The translations under genes were made by a program, and so were the position numbers. From positions 124,001-188,000 of the forward strand of contig NZ_LBMH01000003.1 in NCBI RefSeq assembly GCF_001005305.1: a stretch of 64,000 nt of DNA. Direction: 5' to 3'. Positions 36,222 through 44,966 of the stretch are shown one piece after another. Below the pieces are notes generated by a model. That model had not been told where the DNA came from. It worked only from the letters and a program-made list of their open reading frames with translations, and searched no databases. Origin of the DNA: Kordia zhangzhouensis (GTDB lineage Bacteria; Bacteroidota; Bacteroidia; Flavobacteriales; Flavobacteriaceae). The first letter of the stretch is position 1. Each line of letters begins with the position of its first letter.

Positions 36222-37085
36222 ATGAGACAACTTAAAATTACCAAGCAGGTTACCAACAGGGAAACCGCATCCTTAGACAAATATCTTCAAGAAATCGGTA
36301 AAGTTGACCTTATTACAGCAGACGAGGAAGTAGAATTAGCACAAAGAATCAAGGCTGGAGACCAAGTGGCTCTAGAAAAATTAACAAAGGCTAACCTTCG
36401 TTTCGTAGTTTCGGTTGCAAAGCAGTATCAAAATCAAGGATTAACACTTCCTGATTTGATTAATGAAGGAAATTTGGGTCTAATTAAAGCCGCTCAACGT
36501 TTTGATGAAACACGTGGTTTTAAATTTATTTCATACGCTGTATGGTGGATTAGACAATCAATCTTACAAGCATTGGCGGAACAATCACGTATTGTTCGTT
36601 TACCTTTAAATAAAATTGGTTCTATTAACAAGATTAACAAAACATTTGCGTATCTTGAGCAAAGTCATGAACGTGTTCCTTCTGCAGAAGAAATTGCAAA
36701 AGAATTAGACATGACTGTGAATGATGTTAAGGAATCAATGAAGAATTCTGGAAGACACGTATCAATGGATGCGCCGCTTGTAGAAGGAGAAGATTCCAAC
36801 TTATATGACGTATTGAATTCGGGTGAATCACCGAATCCAGATAAAGAATTATTGCACGAATCTTTAAAAACAGAGATTGAACGTGCATTAGAAACATTGA
36901 CACCAAGAGAAGCAGATGTAATTCGTTTATATTTTGGGTTAGGAAATCAACATCCTATGACCTTGGAAGAAATAGGAGAAACATTTGACTTAACTCGTGA
37001 GCGTGTACGACAAATTAAAGAAAAAGCGATTCGTCGCCTAAAACACACGTCACGTAGTAAAATATTAAAAACATATTTAGGATAA
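36222..37085 (+). CDS. rpoD: primary RNA polymerase sigma factor (Bacteroidetes RpoD/SigA)
   Basis: The 287-residue sigma-70 protein has region 1.2 ([22 protein letters not shown], shortened here), region 2 ([26 protein letters not shown], then [10 protein letters not shown] for -10 recognition), region 3, and region 4 ([20 protein letters not shown] with the [21 protein letters not shown]). It lacks the long region 1.1 of proteobacterial RpoD, as is normal for the phylum, whose promoters have the TAnnTTTG element seen across this window. A strong terminator follows. Confidence 0.96.
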   Translation: MRQLKITKQVTNRETASLDKYLQEIGKVDLITADEEVELAQRIKAGDQVALEKLTKANLRFVVSVAKQYQNQGLTLPDLINEGNLGLIKAAQRFDETRGFKFISYAVWWIRQSILQALAEQSRIVRLPLNKIGSINKINKTFAYLEQSHERVPSAEEIAKELDMTVNDVKESMKNSGRHVSMDAPLVEGEDSNLYDVLNSGESPNPDKELLHESLKTEIERALETLTPREADVIRLYFGLGNQHPMTLEEIGETFDLTRERVRQIKEKAIRRLKHTSRSKILKTYLG

Positions 37086-37151
37086 ATTCCTAAAAACCGT
37101 ACAGCAGTTTAGTTTTTATAACATAACTGTTCGTTTTTTGATTGATGAATG

Positions 37152-37180
37152 ACGCTCTCGCATTGCGAGAGCGTTTATTT
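37152..37180 (+). terminator. intrinsic terminator after rpoD
   Basis: ACGCTCTCGC / GCGAGAGCGT is a perfect 10-bp GC-rich stem with an ATT loop, followed by TTTATTTT. Confidence 0.93.
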
Positions 37181-37227
37181 TATAGTACATTCGCAAACGA
37201 AAACAACAACACAACAAATTTAAAATT

Positions 37228-37887
37228 ATGTCTACAAAACGTATTGCTCCTTCAGTCTTAGCAGCAGATTTTGCCAACTTACAAAGAGATATCGAAATGG
37301 TTAACCAAAGCGAAGCCGACTGGTTTCATATTGATATCATGGATGGTGTTTTTGTCCCAAATATTTCTTTTGGAATGCCTGTATTAAAAGCGATTAGCAA
37401 GCATGCACAAAAAACCATTGATGTACATTTAATGATTGTTGACCCTGATCGTTATATTCAAACTTTTGCAGATCTTGGTTCTGATATATTAACAGTTCAT
37501 TATGAAGCTTGCACACACTTGCACCGAACATTACAAGCCATTAAAGCTGCTGGAATGAAAGCCGGCGTAGCATTAAATCCACACACTAATATCAATCTTT
37601 TAGAAGATGTCATTCAAGATATTGACCTGGTCTGTTTAATGAGTGTAAACCCTGGTTTTGGCGGACAATCGTTTATTGAAAACACATATCAAAAAGTAAA
37701 AAAATTAAAAGCTTTAATTACTGAAAAAGGAGCTGCTACAGAAATCGAAATTGATGGAGGTGTTAATGATAAAAATGCCAAAGCCTTAGTAGACGCTGGT
37801 GCAGATGTATTAGTTGCTGGAAGTTTTGTATTTCGTTCGGAGAACCCAACGCAAACCATTCAAAATTTAAAGACAATCATTTCTTAA
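37228..37887 (+). CDS. rpe: ribulose-phosphate 3-epimerase
   Basis: The 219-residue TIM-barrel protein shows all RPE signatures: IAPSVLAADFANLQRDI, FHIDIMDGVFVPNISFGMPV, DVHLMIVDPDRY, CLMSVNPGFGGQSFIENT and IEIDGGVNDKNA. It interconverts ribulose 5-phosphate and xylulose 5-phosphate in the pentose phosphate pathway. It is flanked by terminators on both sides and is probably monocistronic. Confidence 0.97.
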   Translation: MSTKRIAPSVLAADFANLQRDIEMVNQSEADWFHIDIMDGVFVPNISFGMPVLKAISKHAQKTIDVHLMIVDPDRYIQTFADLGSDILTVHYEACTHLHRTLQAIKAAGMKAGVALNPHTNINLLEDVIQDIDLVCLMSVNPGFGGQSFIENTYQKVKKLKALITEKGAATEIEIDGGVNDKNAKALVDAGADVLVAGSFVFRSENPTQTIQNLKTIIS

Positions 37888-37913
37888 GATTGATTTACAA
37901 ATATATTTTTAGC

Positions 37914-37944
37914 GAAAAAAGTCATCTTTAAGATGGCTTTTTTT
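37914..37944 (+). terminator. intrinsic terminator after rpe
   Basis: GTCATCT / AGATGGC (one G-T pair) with a TTA loop is flanked by A6 and T7 tracts. Confidence 0.9.
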
Positions 37945-38308
37945 GTGACCTATCGAGTGCAAATCGCGTCAAAAAAATCCTCTTTAATTTAAAATTTCCA
38001 CGTTTTTTTCAGAAAAATATACATTTCGAAAAGACTTTTTACGGACAAAAAACAGCCTTTTTAATGTCAATTCACGGAATTGACCACCCTTTTTCGTTTT
38101 TTTATTAAAACCACACTAAAAAGCTTACAATCAACACTTTAAACCAGATTTTTATATTCTACATTCACGGAAAATAGAATGCAATTTCTTGAAATTGAAC
38201 TGCAAGTCGTTGCAATTTTTGTGTAACAATCCTACATTTACGTATACCGATTTAACAGTCATCCCTAAAACCTATTCACACAAATGTTAATTAAAAAAAG
38301 TATTGTAA
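37945..38308. promoter_or_regulatory. long AT-rich leader region of the orphan kinase gene with two inverted repeats
   Basis: No gene is apparent in these 364 bases. GTCAATTC-ACG-GAATTGAC (38066-38084) is a perfect 8-bp inverted repeat, and CAATTTC-TT-GAAATTG (38182-38197) a 7-bp one. GCAATTT occurs as a direct repeat at 38181 and 38212. These are possible regulator sites; the unusual length of the leader supports regulation but nothing proves it. Confidence 0.5.
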
Positions 38309-38965
38309 ATGTCCTCACCTGAAATGTCGTTAAAATACGATCTTTTGAATTCACAAATGAATCCTCATTTTATCAATAATGCAATTCAAAGCATCTGTAA
38401 TTCCATTACTAAAGGAAACATTCAACAGTCAATCAATTGGCTGAATAGGCTTTCATGTTTGTACAGACTTGTACAAAAATCAACGAAAGAAAAATTAATC
38501 ACACTTGAAGAAGAACTTGAAATTTCTACATTGTATGTAGAGCTTCAGCAAGATCTTTTTGAAAAAGGGTTTTCATATCGCATCACTATTGATGAAACTC
38601 TCAAAGAAGACGTCTCTTTCACGAAAGTTCCTCCATTAATTTTTCAACCTTTGATTGAAAATGCAATTATACACGGATTAAAAAGCATGAAGAAAAACGG
38701 GAAAGGAGAATTACAAATTATTATTACAAGTGATGAAAGTACACTACATGTTTGTGTACTTGATAACGGGGAAGGAATTAGTACCTCAAAAAGCAATCAA
38801 CACACAGCTTCTGGAATCTCTCTTGAAAACATTAACGAACGATTACAAATTATTAATGGTGAAACATCAGATCAAAAACTTTTACGTGTAGAAACAATGA
38901 AAAACCATGAAGGATTGATTTTGGGTACACAAAGTTGTTTGAAAATTCCGCTTATTCAAATTTAA
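38309..38965 (+). CDS. minimal LytS/YehU-type histidine kinase without sensor domain
   Basis: This 218-residue protein consists only of a His_kinase (PF06580-type) core. The phospho-acceptor motif LNSQMNPHFINNAIQSI puts the histidine at about residue 20, an N-box is PPLIFQPLIENAIIHGL, and the G-box is LDNGEGIS. Classical members have membrane or ligand-sensing segments before this point; here there are just 19 residues. No LytTR response regulator is nearby. An alternative start five codons in (MSLKYDLL) is possible. Its 3' end overlaps the convergent peptidase gene by 4 bases. Signal and partner are unknown. Confidence 0.82.
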   Translation: MSSPEMSLKYDLLNSQMNPHFINNAIQSICNSITKGNIQQSINWLNRLSCLYRLVQKSTKEKLITLEEELEISTLYVELQQDLFEKGFSYRITIDETLKEDVSFTKVPPLIFQPLIENAIIHGLKSMKKNGKGELQIIITSDESTLHVCVLDNGEGISTSKSNQHTASGISLENINERLQIINGETSDQKLLRVETMKNHEGLILGTQSCLKIPLIQI

Positions 38966-39741
38966 AAATCGGCAATATACATGTTAAGCATACGCTTTAC
39001 TCTATCATAGATCTCAGGAAGTTTTTCTCTAAATTCTTCGGGTGTTTCAAAAAAATGTTCTATCAAGACCGACAAAAACTCATATTGATTTTCAAAGGCG
39101 TATTCTCGCAAATAATTCATCTGTATTAAACGTTTTTGCGCCACTTTATCTGTTAATGAAAATAATAAAATTTGATAGTTTTTCAAGAATTGCTTTGCAC
39201 AGTAACTTTTCTCGGTCAAAAAGCTAAAATGCAACGCATGTGTCAATTCATGTATCCCTAAATTGAGATTGTCATCTTCAATCTTTATTCCTTCTTGAAA
39301 ATCTTTCCAAGAAAATACCAAGGTCTTATATTTTGGATTGGCTTCTCCTTTGTGGAATTGCTTTGTTACATTAGACAAGTAATGGCTTGGATATACCAAA
39401 ATCGTTTCAAATCGTGATAATAAATAACGATTTAAACCAAAAGTAATCATAATAGCTGTAGAGGCTATCAAAAGTTTCATTCGCTCCGTGATAATTAATT
39501 CTTCGCGTCCAACAAATGTATGGTATTGGATAAAGCGCAACACCCGATGCTCGAACAACCGTTGCTCATTAGATGACAACTTATGATAAAAAGAAACCTC
39601 ATTGGTTACAATAAGTCTTTGCTCTTCCGTAAATGTATTTGGAAATAAAACAAAACGATAAATGTTTGTTTTTCTATATAAATATCCTTTTAGCAAGTTA
39701 GTTGGCAAAATAATAATTTCAAAAAATATGCGTAATGGCAA
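38962..39741 (-). CDS. MtfA-like zinc-dependent peptidase
   Basis: The 259-residue protein has the MtfA/glucose-regulated peptidase layout, with the zinc-binding gluzincin motif H164-E-L-T-H168 in LNLGIHELTHALHF and a downstream glutamate-containing helix (YEFLSVLIEHFFETPEEF). Upstream, VLVYPSHYLS-like text precedes it as in the family. E. coli MtfA senses Mlc and adjusts glucose PTS expression; there is no evidence for that link here. It is leftward, and its stop codon overlaps that of the orphan kinase gene. Confidence 0.83.
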   Translation of the reverse strand: MPLRIFFEIIILPTNLLKGYLYRKTNIYRFVLFPNTFTEEQRLIVTNEVSFYHKLSSNEQRLFEHRVLRFIQYHTFVGREELIITERMKLLIASTAIMITFGLNRYLLSRFETILVYPSHYLSNVTKQFHKGEANPKYKTLVFSWKDFQEGIKIEDDNLNLGIHELTHALHFSFLTEKSYCAKQFLKNYQILLFSLTDKVAQKRLIQMNYLREYAFENQYEFLSVLIEHFFETPEEFREKLPEIYDRVKRMLNMYIADF

Positions 39742-39881
39742 TACAAATAATAAATAGGCTCATGCAATTGAGCTGACTAAAATAAATAATCTTATCTATA
39801 AAAAATAATGTCAATCAACTAAAAAAAAGAAACTTTTTCTAAGTCATACTAGAGTAAAATAATAAAACGTTATTCTAAAAA

Positions 39882-40394
39882 ATGAATCAAAGCATGTATC
39901 AAAAATTTACTTTACTTGTCTTCTTATGCGCCACCGCTTGTTTTTACGGTCAGGAAAAGTATGAGTATGACTTTTATACTAATACAAATATAGAAACTGG
40001 TTACAGTTATAATTTTGGCAAACTCAATAACAAAAATTTTCATTTACTATCCATTGGGCTTAATAAAACCACCTATGGAGGTAGGCATGGCGGCGGATAT
40101 AGCTACGGAATGGGCACTGATATTGCTCTCAACACCAAAAACTTTACCATAGCTCCCAAAGTAAATGGTTTTATTTATTATCAATTCATTGTAATCGGCT
40201 CTGAACTTGCATGGTATACAGATTTTAAGAAAAGTTCGCTTCGATACATACCAATTTTTGGAATTGGCAACGCAAAAGCTAAAATTACTATCAATCCTCA
40301 TGTAATTTTGACTACTAAAGAATTTGATTCAATGAATCATGGAGCGATTCAACTCACTATAAACTTTAGTTTAGATAAAAAGAAAAGAAATTGA
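39882..40394 (+). CDS. secreted or outer-membrane protein of unknown function
   Basis: The 170-residue protein has a signal peptide (about residues 1-23, ending CFYGQ) and then short amphipathic beta-like stretches (TGYSYNFGKL, FHLLSIGLNKTTYGG, IQLTINFSL), which suggests a small barrel. A glycine-rich turn GGRHGGGYSYGMG is notable. No family is recognised. It lies alone between a leftward peptidase and the arylsulfotransferase-like gene, which starts about 100 bases downstream. Confidence 0.6.
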   Translation: MNQSMYQKFTLLVFLCATACFYGQEKYEYDFYTNTNIETGYSYNFGKLNNKNFHLLSIGLNKTTYGGRHGGGYSYGMGTDIALNTKNFTIAPKVNGFIYYQFIVIGSELAWYTDFKKSSLRYIPIFGIGNAKAKITINPHVILTTKEFDSMNHGAIQLTINFSLDKKKRN

Positions 40395-40491
40395 TTTATT
40401 CGTTCAGTTTTGTATGAAAAATCTAAAAAACTATGGGTTTTAACTTAAAATTATTCAATAATTACATATTTTTAAGCATTATAAATTTGCA

Positions 40492-41799
40492 ATGATGAAA
40501 AATAATCTACTCTTAAAAAATCTTGCATTAGCTGCCTTATTTGCTATTGCAAGCTGTGCTAATGACGACTCAAATATAATTACGCCCGAAGGCGAAAACC
40601 CCAATCCCGACCCAGTAAATCTAGCTCCAGAAGTAGAAATATACAATGCTGACAAAATTCATAATAATTTAACGCTTGCTGTAAATGCTGGCGACAACTC
40701 TGCATTTTTATTAAATAAAACAGGGCAAAAAGTAAAAGAATTTACTTTTGATGAGCCACTAGGAAATGACCTAGAAATCCTACCTAATGGAAAAATTTTA
40801 GGTGTTTTTAAAGACCCTAATGCACAAATTCAGTTTGGTGGGTATGGTGGTATTGTCAAAATTATGAATATTAATGGAACCGTTGAATGGGAATACACTT
40901 TAAGCAACGCTGACTTTGTGATTCATCATGATGTAGAAATGCTGCCTAATGGAAATGTTTTGCTTCTTGTATGGGAACGTATTCCGGAAGCAATTGCTTC
41001 TTCGCAAGGATCTACAAATCCAGGAGATATTTATCCAGAAAAATTAATCGAAATCGATCCGAATACTGATACTATTGTGTGGGAATGGAGAAGTTATGAC
41101 CATATTATTCAAGACGACAATCCTTCCCTACCCAATTTTGGGAACGTAAGTCAACATCCACATAAAATCAACATTAATTACAACCCAATTGCCAATGGAG
41201 ATATTATGCATGGAAATGGTATTGATTATGATGCAAATAAAGACGTTATTTATTTAAGCATTAACTTTTTTAGTGAAGTTTGGGTTATTGATCACAGCAC
41301 TACGACTTCTGAAGCTGCAACTGGCAGTGGTGGAAATTATGGAAAAGGAGGTGATTTAGTGTATCGATTCGGAAACCCTCGCGCATATGATAACATGATG
41401 GGAGAAGTACGCGGTGATCGCAATCATTACCCTAACTTATTGGAAGATGGAGTTCAAGGTGAAGGAAATATTCTTTTGTATGTAAATGGTTTTGCTGAAG
41501 GAGTTTCTACTGTATACGAACTAGAAATGCCAACTACTTTTTCGTTGACGCCTGATACTGATAATGAACCTAATGTTGTATGGTTTTATAAAAACCCTGC
41601 TATCTTTTCTGGTAAAATTTCTGGAGCTGAACGTTTGACTAATGGAAATACTTTAATCTGTGAAGGAGATTTCGGTTTTTGGGAAGTAACTCCTACTAAA
41701 GAATTGGTATGGCGTTACAATGGTGGCAACGGTTCATTTTTCTGGAGAGCATATGATTATGACGTTGACGATCCTGTTTTAGCAGGCTTCGGCCTTTAG
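40492..41799 (+). CDS. arylsulfotransferase (ASST)-like lipoprotein
   Basis: The 435-residue precursor has a lipoprotein signal (lipobox AIAS-C, about residue 22) and an NDDSN linker. The rest reads as a beta-propeller of the ASST family, with repeats of the type 'G-x-hydrophobic-DVEMLPNGNVLLLVWE' (HHDVEMLPNG) and DIMHGNGIDYDANKDVIYLS, plus late RLTNGNTLICEGDFG. Family members transfer sulfate between phenols, but many Bacteroidetes homologues are uncharacterised, so the activity is not certain. Two ATGs in tandem (40492, 40495) begin it only 3-6 bases after a TAAATTTG sequence. A terminator follows. Confidence 0.78.
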   Translation: MMKNNLLLKNLALAALFAIASCANDDSNIITPEGENPNPDPVNLAPEVEIYNADKIHNNLTLAVNAGDNSAFLLNKTGQKVKEFTFDEPLGNDLEILPNGKILGVFKDPNAQIQFGGYGGIVKIMNINGTVEWEYTLSNADFVIHHDVEMLPNGNVLLLVWERIPEAIASSQGSTNPGDIYPEKLIEIDPNTDTIVWEWRSYDHIIQDDNPSLPNFGNVSQHPHKININYNPIANGDIMHGNGIDYDANKDVIYLSINFFSEVWVIDHSTTTSEAATGSGGNYGKGGDLVYRFGNPRAYDNMMGEVRGDRNHYPNLLEDGVQGEGNILLYVNGFAEGVSTVYELEMPTTFSLTPDTDNEPNVVWFYKNPAIFSGKISGAERLTNGNTLICEGDFGFWEVTPTKELVWRYNGGNGSFFWRAYDYDVDDPVLAGFGL

Positions 41800-41818
41800 A
41801 GATGATAAAAACATTAAG

Positions 41819-41854
41819 AAAAGCACATGAATTTTCTATTCATGTGCTTTTTTT
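41819..41854 (+). terminator. intrinsic terminator after the arylsulfotransferase-like gene
   Basis: AAGCACATGAAT / ATTCATGTGCTT (T32-A38 closing pair) forms a stem of about 12 bp, followed by a T tract. Confidence 0.92.
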
Positions 41855-41921
41855 ATGACTTCTTGTAACATTTCCTCACAGAAATAGACCTATTGGCAGA
41901 GCCAATTTAAAATTAAATGAT

Positions 41922-42932
41922 ATGCAAACACTATATCTTTTCCATCAACGCTTTTCAAAATTTATCATCCCAATTTCATTAATAGCAATCATTTATTTTT
42001 TCACGAAGTCTCCTTATTTTCTTGAAAATACACACACGCTCAGTTTTGCTATTTCTGCAGATTTACTGACAACAATTCCTGTTATTTATTTTTTACTTAT
42101 CCGAAAAACTAGCATTCCAAAAACAACTGTGGTTCCACTAATGCTGCTTGGTCTTCTCGTTGGGTTTTATGTGCTTCCTGAGGAAAACCAATACTATTTG
42201 CAGCTATTTAAAACATGGTTTTTGCCTATAATAGAACTTTCTGTAATTACTTTTGTAATTTACAAAGTTCGAAAAGCGGTTCTTTTTCATAAATCTCAAA
42301 ATCATAACTCTACAGATTTTTTTACTGCTTTACAGAAAACGTGCTCCGAAATATTTCCAAAACCAGTTGTTGTTCCTTTTACGACTGAAGTAGCCGTTTT
42401 TTATTATGGATTTATTGATTGGAAAAAAAGAAAATTAGCCGAAAACGAATTTAGTTACCATAAAGAAAGTGGTTCTGTTGCGTTGTTTTACGGCTTGTTA
42501 TTATTGGTTGCTGTAGAAATTACACCAATTCATATTTTATTAGCAAAATGGAGTGAAATTGCTGCGTGGGTTCTTACTTTTTTAAGTATTTACTCCGGAT
42601 TTCAAGTTTTCGGTTATGCTAGATCGTTAGCAAAACGTCCCATTATTGTAGAAAACAATGTGTTGTTGTTACGTTACGGAATCATGCAAGAAGCTGAAAT
42701 CCCACTTAAAGAAATCAAAAATATTACCTTATCTAGTAAAGACATTGAAAAAGACGAAAATATAGCTCGCCTAGCTTTGTTAGGTGAATTGGAAAGTCAT
42801 AATATGATTATTGAAACGCATTCGGAACAAATTCTGAGAGGTTTATTTGGCACTAATAAAAGGTTTACCAAGATTGCGTTGTATGTAGATCAAAAAAGTG
42901 AGTTAAAAAAATATATAGAAGAGCTTCTTTAA
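41922..42932 (+). CDS. predicted membrane protein with a C-terminal soluble domain, unknown function
   Basis: The 336-residue protein has about four N-terminal helices (residues 14-30, 42-60, 70-84, 95-115), a charged loop, two more helices near residues 188-230, and a soluble tail. The tail (IIVENNVLLLRYGIMQEAEIPLKEIKNITLSSKDI) resembles a PH-like/YcxB-type domain in which a membrane protein ends in a beta-rich module. No catalytic motif is seen. It is monocistronic on the plus strand with a leftward photolyase operon converging on it. Confidence 0.62.
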   Translation: MQTLYLFHQRFSKFIIPISLIAIIYFFTKSPYFLENTHTLSFAISADLLTTIPVIYFLLIRKTSIPKTTVVPLMLLGLLVGFYVLPEENQYYLQLFKTWFLPIIELSVITFVIYKVRKAVLFHKSQNHNSTDFFTALQKTCSEIFPKPVVVPFTTEVAVFYYGFIDWKKRKLAENEFSYHKESGSVALFYGLLLLVAVEITPIHILLAKWSEIAAWVLTFLSIYSGFQVFGYARSLAKRPIIVENNVLLLRYGIMQEAEIPLKEIKNITLSSKDIEKDENIARLALLGELESHNMIIETHSEQILRGLFGTNKRFTKIALYVDQKSELKKYIEELL

Positions 42933-42999
42933 TGTATCATTTTACATATCAACAATTTGCAAACTCAGATGATTGATATACTGTAAAGAGTATATACTA

Positions 43000-43416
43000 T
43001 TACTCTTCTACTACTTCCCACATTTTATCAGCATTTAAGCGAAACGTTTCTACGAAATCAAAATTACACTGTGTTGGTGCAATAATTGACAAAAATGGCT
43101 CTTGGTTTTTGTCTCGATATAAATGATAAATTTCTCCAACAATTGGTTCAAAGTTAAACTTTGCATTGTAGATTAAATTGTTGTATTCAAACTTTTCCAT
43201 CAACGCATCATATTCTGCTTTAAGTTCATCATATTTTGCCTTGACTTGTTTATTTACTTTATCAATATTTACATTTTTCCACGTCACCGTATCAGGTGTT
43301 TCTATTCGTGGTGCTCCTACATTAGTCGCATACGGTTTTAACCCAGGATTGTAACTATTGGTTTCTTCGTCGTATACTACATTATCGGGTCTTTCGTTTT
43401 CTTCCTCTTGCTTCAT
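43000..43416 (-). CDS. DUF2452-family protein at the end of the photolyase operon
   Basis: This 138-residue acidic, soluble protein begins MKQEEENERPDNVVYDEE, with a coiled-coil-like stretch (VNKQVKAKYDELKAEYDALMEKFEYN) and an aromatic C-terminal part (FEPIVGEIYHLYRDKNQEPF). I recognise it as DUF2452, a small family without known function. It starts 9 bases after the FeS photolyase stop, so it is in the light/repair operon, which suggests a role with that enzyme (inference). Confidence 0.72.
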   Translation of the reverse strand: MKQEEENERPDNVVYDEETNSYNPGLKPYATNVGAPRIETPDTVTWKNVNIDKVNKQVKAKYDELKAEYDALMEKFEYNNLIYNAKFNFEPIVGEIYHLYRDKNQEPFLSIIAPTQCNFDFVETFRLNADKMWEVVEE

Positions 43417-43425
43417 TTTTATCTT

Positions 43426-44961
43426 TTAATAATCCTCTAAATTAGCGATAATTTTTTGTGCTCGGTCTTTCAATGCTTCTAATTTTGACTTCTCCATTTT
43501 ATCTAACAAACTCATCATCATATTCATTCGCTGATTGTCTTTAAAATGTTCGCGTTTCTCGTCTAAGAAATTCCAATATAATGAATTGAACGGACAAGCA
43601 TCTTCGGTTTCTTTTTTAGAGATTTTGTAGACACAATTGCTACAGTAATTACTCATTTTGTTGATATAGCTTCCGCTAGAAACATATGGTTTGGTTGCTA
43701 CCAATCCACCATCGGCAAACTGACTCATTCCCCGCGTATTTGTAAGCTCAACCCATTCTATAGCATCAATATAAATTCCCAAGTACCATTCATCAACTTC
43801 GTCAGGATCCATTTGCGTGAGCAATGCAAAATTCCCTATAATCATTAATCGTTGAATATGATGTGCATATGCTTCATTCAAACTTTGTGTAATAGCATGC
43901 TTCAAACAATTCATCTTTGTTTTGCCAGTCCAAAAGAACGTAGGCAATGAATTTGAATTTTTCAACGTGTTCAAAGTTCTATAATTTGGCATTTCTTTCC
44001 AATACATTCCACGCATATATTCACGCCACCCTAAAATTTGTCGAACAAAACCTTCAACTTGCGAAATATCAATATCATCTTTATGTGTACGCCAATGCGA
44101 AATCACTTTTTCAATGACCTCTTTCGGGTGCAACATTTTGGAGTTCATAGCAAATGATAAGCGACTGTGGAATAAAAATTTTTCATCAGTATGCATCGCA
44201 TCTTGATAATCTCCAAAATTGATTAGTAGTTTTTCACAGAAATAATCTAAAACTTTTAAACAATCTCTGCGATTGGTTGGCCAATGAAAGTTTTCTACAT
44301 CAATTGTTCCAATTGTTTTTATTTCAGCAGCTACAATCATTTTATGAATTTCCTTCACTGAATTCTTAACGCGTTTTTCTCTAGGAATTTGAGGGCTTCC
44401 TTTCCATTTTTTACGATTACTTTGATCGAAATTCCATTTTCCTCCTTCAGGGTCTGTATCATTTACCATCATGATTGTATATTTTTTTCGCATATCACGA
44501 TAAAAATACTCCATGACCATTTGTTTTTTTCCTTTAAAAAATTCTGCAAAATCTGCCCTTGAAGTCAAAAAATGTTCGGTATCATACACTTGAGTATCAA
44601 TAGAAATTTTCTCGCAAAACGTTTTTAATTGCTCGTCCAAACGATACTCATCTGGCAATTGATATTCAAATTTTTCAATATTATGTTCTTCAATGAGTTG
44701 TTGAATATTTTTTATCAGATTCTGCTGATTGTTTTCAGTATCTAATGTATAATAGACAACTGTATGCCCTTCATTTTTCAACCAATCACAAAACGAACGC
44801 ATACTCTTAAAAAAAGCAACTATTTTCTGAATATGATGCTTAACATAATCTGTTTCTTGGCGCATTTCAGCCATAAAATAAATTACGTTGACATCTTTTT
44901 GATTATACCAAGAGTGCTTATAATTTAGTTGATCTCCTAAAATAAGTCGTAATGTTTTCAT
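43426..44961 (-). CDS. FeS-type cryptochrome/photolyase (FeS-BCP, PhrB/CryPro-like)
   Basis: The protein of about 511 residues matches the iron-sulfur bacterial cryptochrome/photolyase group. It opens with LRLILGDQLNYKHSW, has GWREYMRGMYW and RLMIIGNFALLTQ in the FAD domain, and shows the cluster cysteines as YCSNC plus a third C twelve residues later, with a fourth in KMNCLKHAI. Characterised members repair (6-4) photoproducts or act as blue-light sensors, bind FAD and a 4Fe-4S cluster, and often have a lumazine antenna. I use the ATG at 44961 (MKTLRL) because the upstream extension overlaps the preceding gene and looks non-coding. Confidence 0.92.
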   Translation of the reverse strand: MKTLRLILGDQLNYKHSWYNQKDVNVIYFMAEMRQETDYVKHHIQKIVAFFKSMRSFCDWLKNEGHTVVYYTLDTENNQQNLIKNIQQLIEEHNIEKFEYQLPDEYRLDEQLKTFCEKISIDTQVYDTEHFLTSRADFAEFFKGKKQMVMEYFYRDMRKKYTIMMVNDTDPEGGKWNFDQSNRKKWKGSPQIPREKRVKNSVKEIHKMIVAAEIKTIGTIDVENFHWPTNRRDCLKVLDYFCEKLLINFGDYQDAMHTDEKFLFHSRLSFAMNSKMLHPKEVIEKVISHWRTHKDDIDISQVEGFVRQILGWREYMRGMYWKEMPNYRTLNTLKNSNSLPTFFWTGKTKMNCLKHAITQSLNEAYAHHIQRLMIIGNFALLTQMDPDEVDEWYLGIYIDAIEWVELTNTRGMSQFADGGLVATKPYVSSGSYINKMSNYCSNCVYKISKKETEDACPFNSLYWNFLDEKREHFKDNQRMNMMMSLLDKMEKSKLEALKDRAQKIIANLEDY

Positions 44962-44966
44962 AACTT

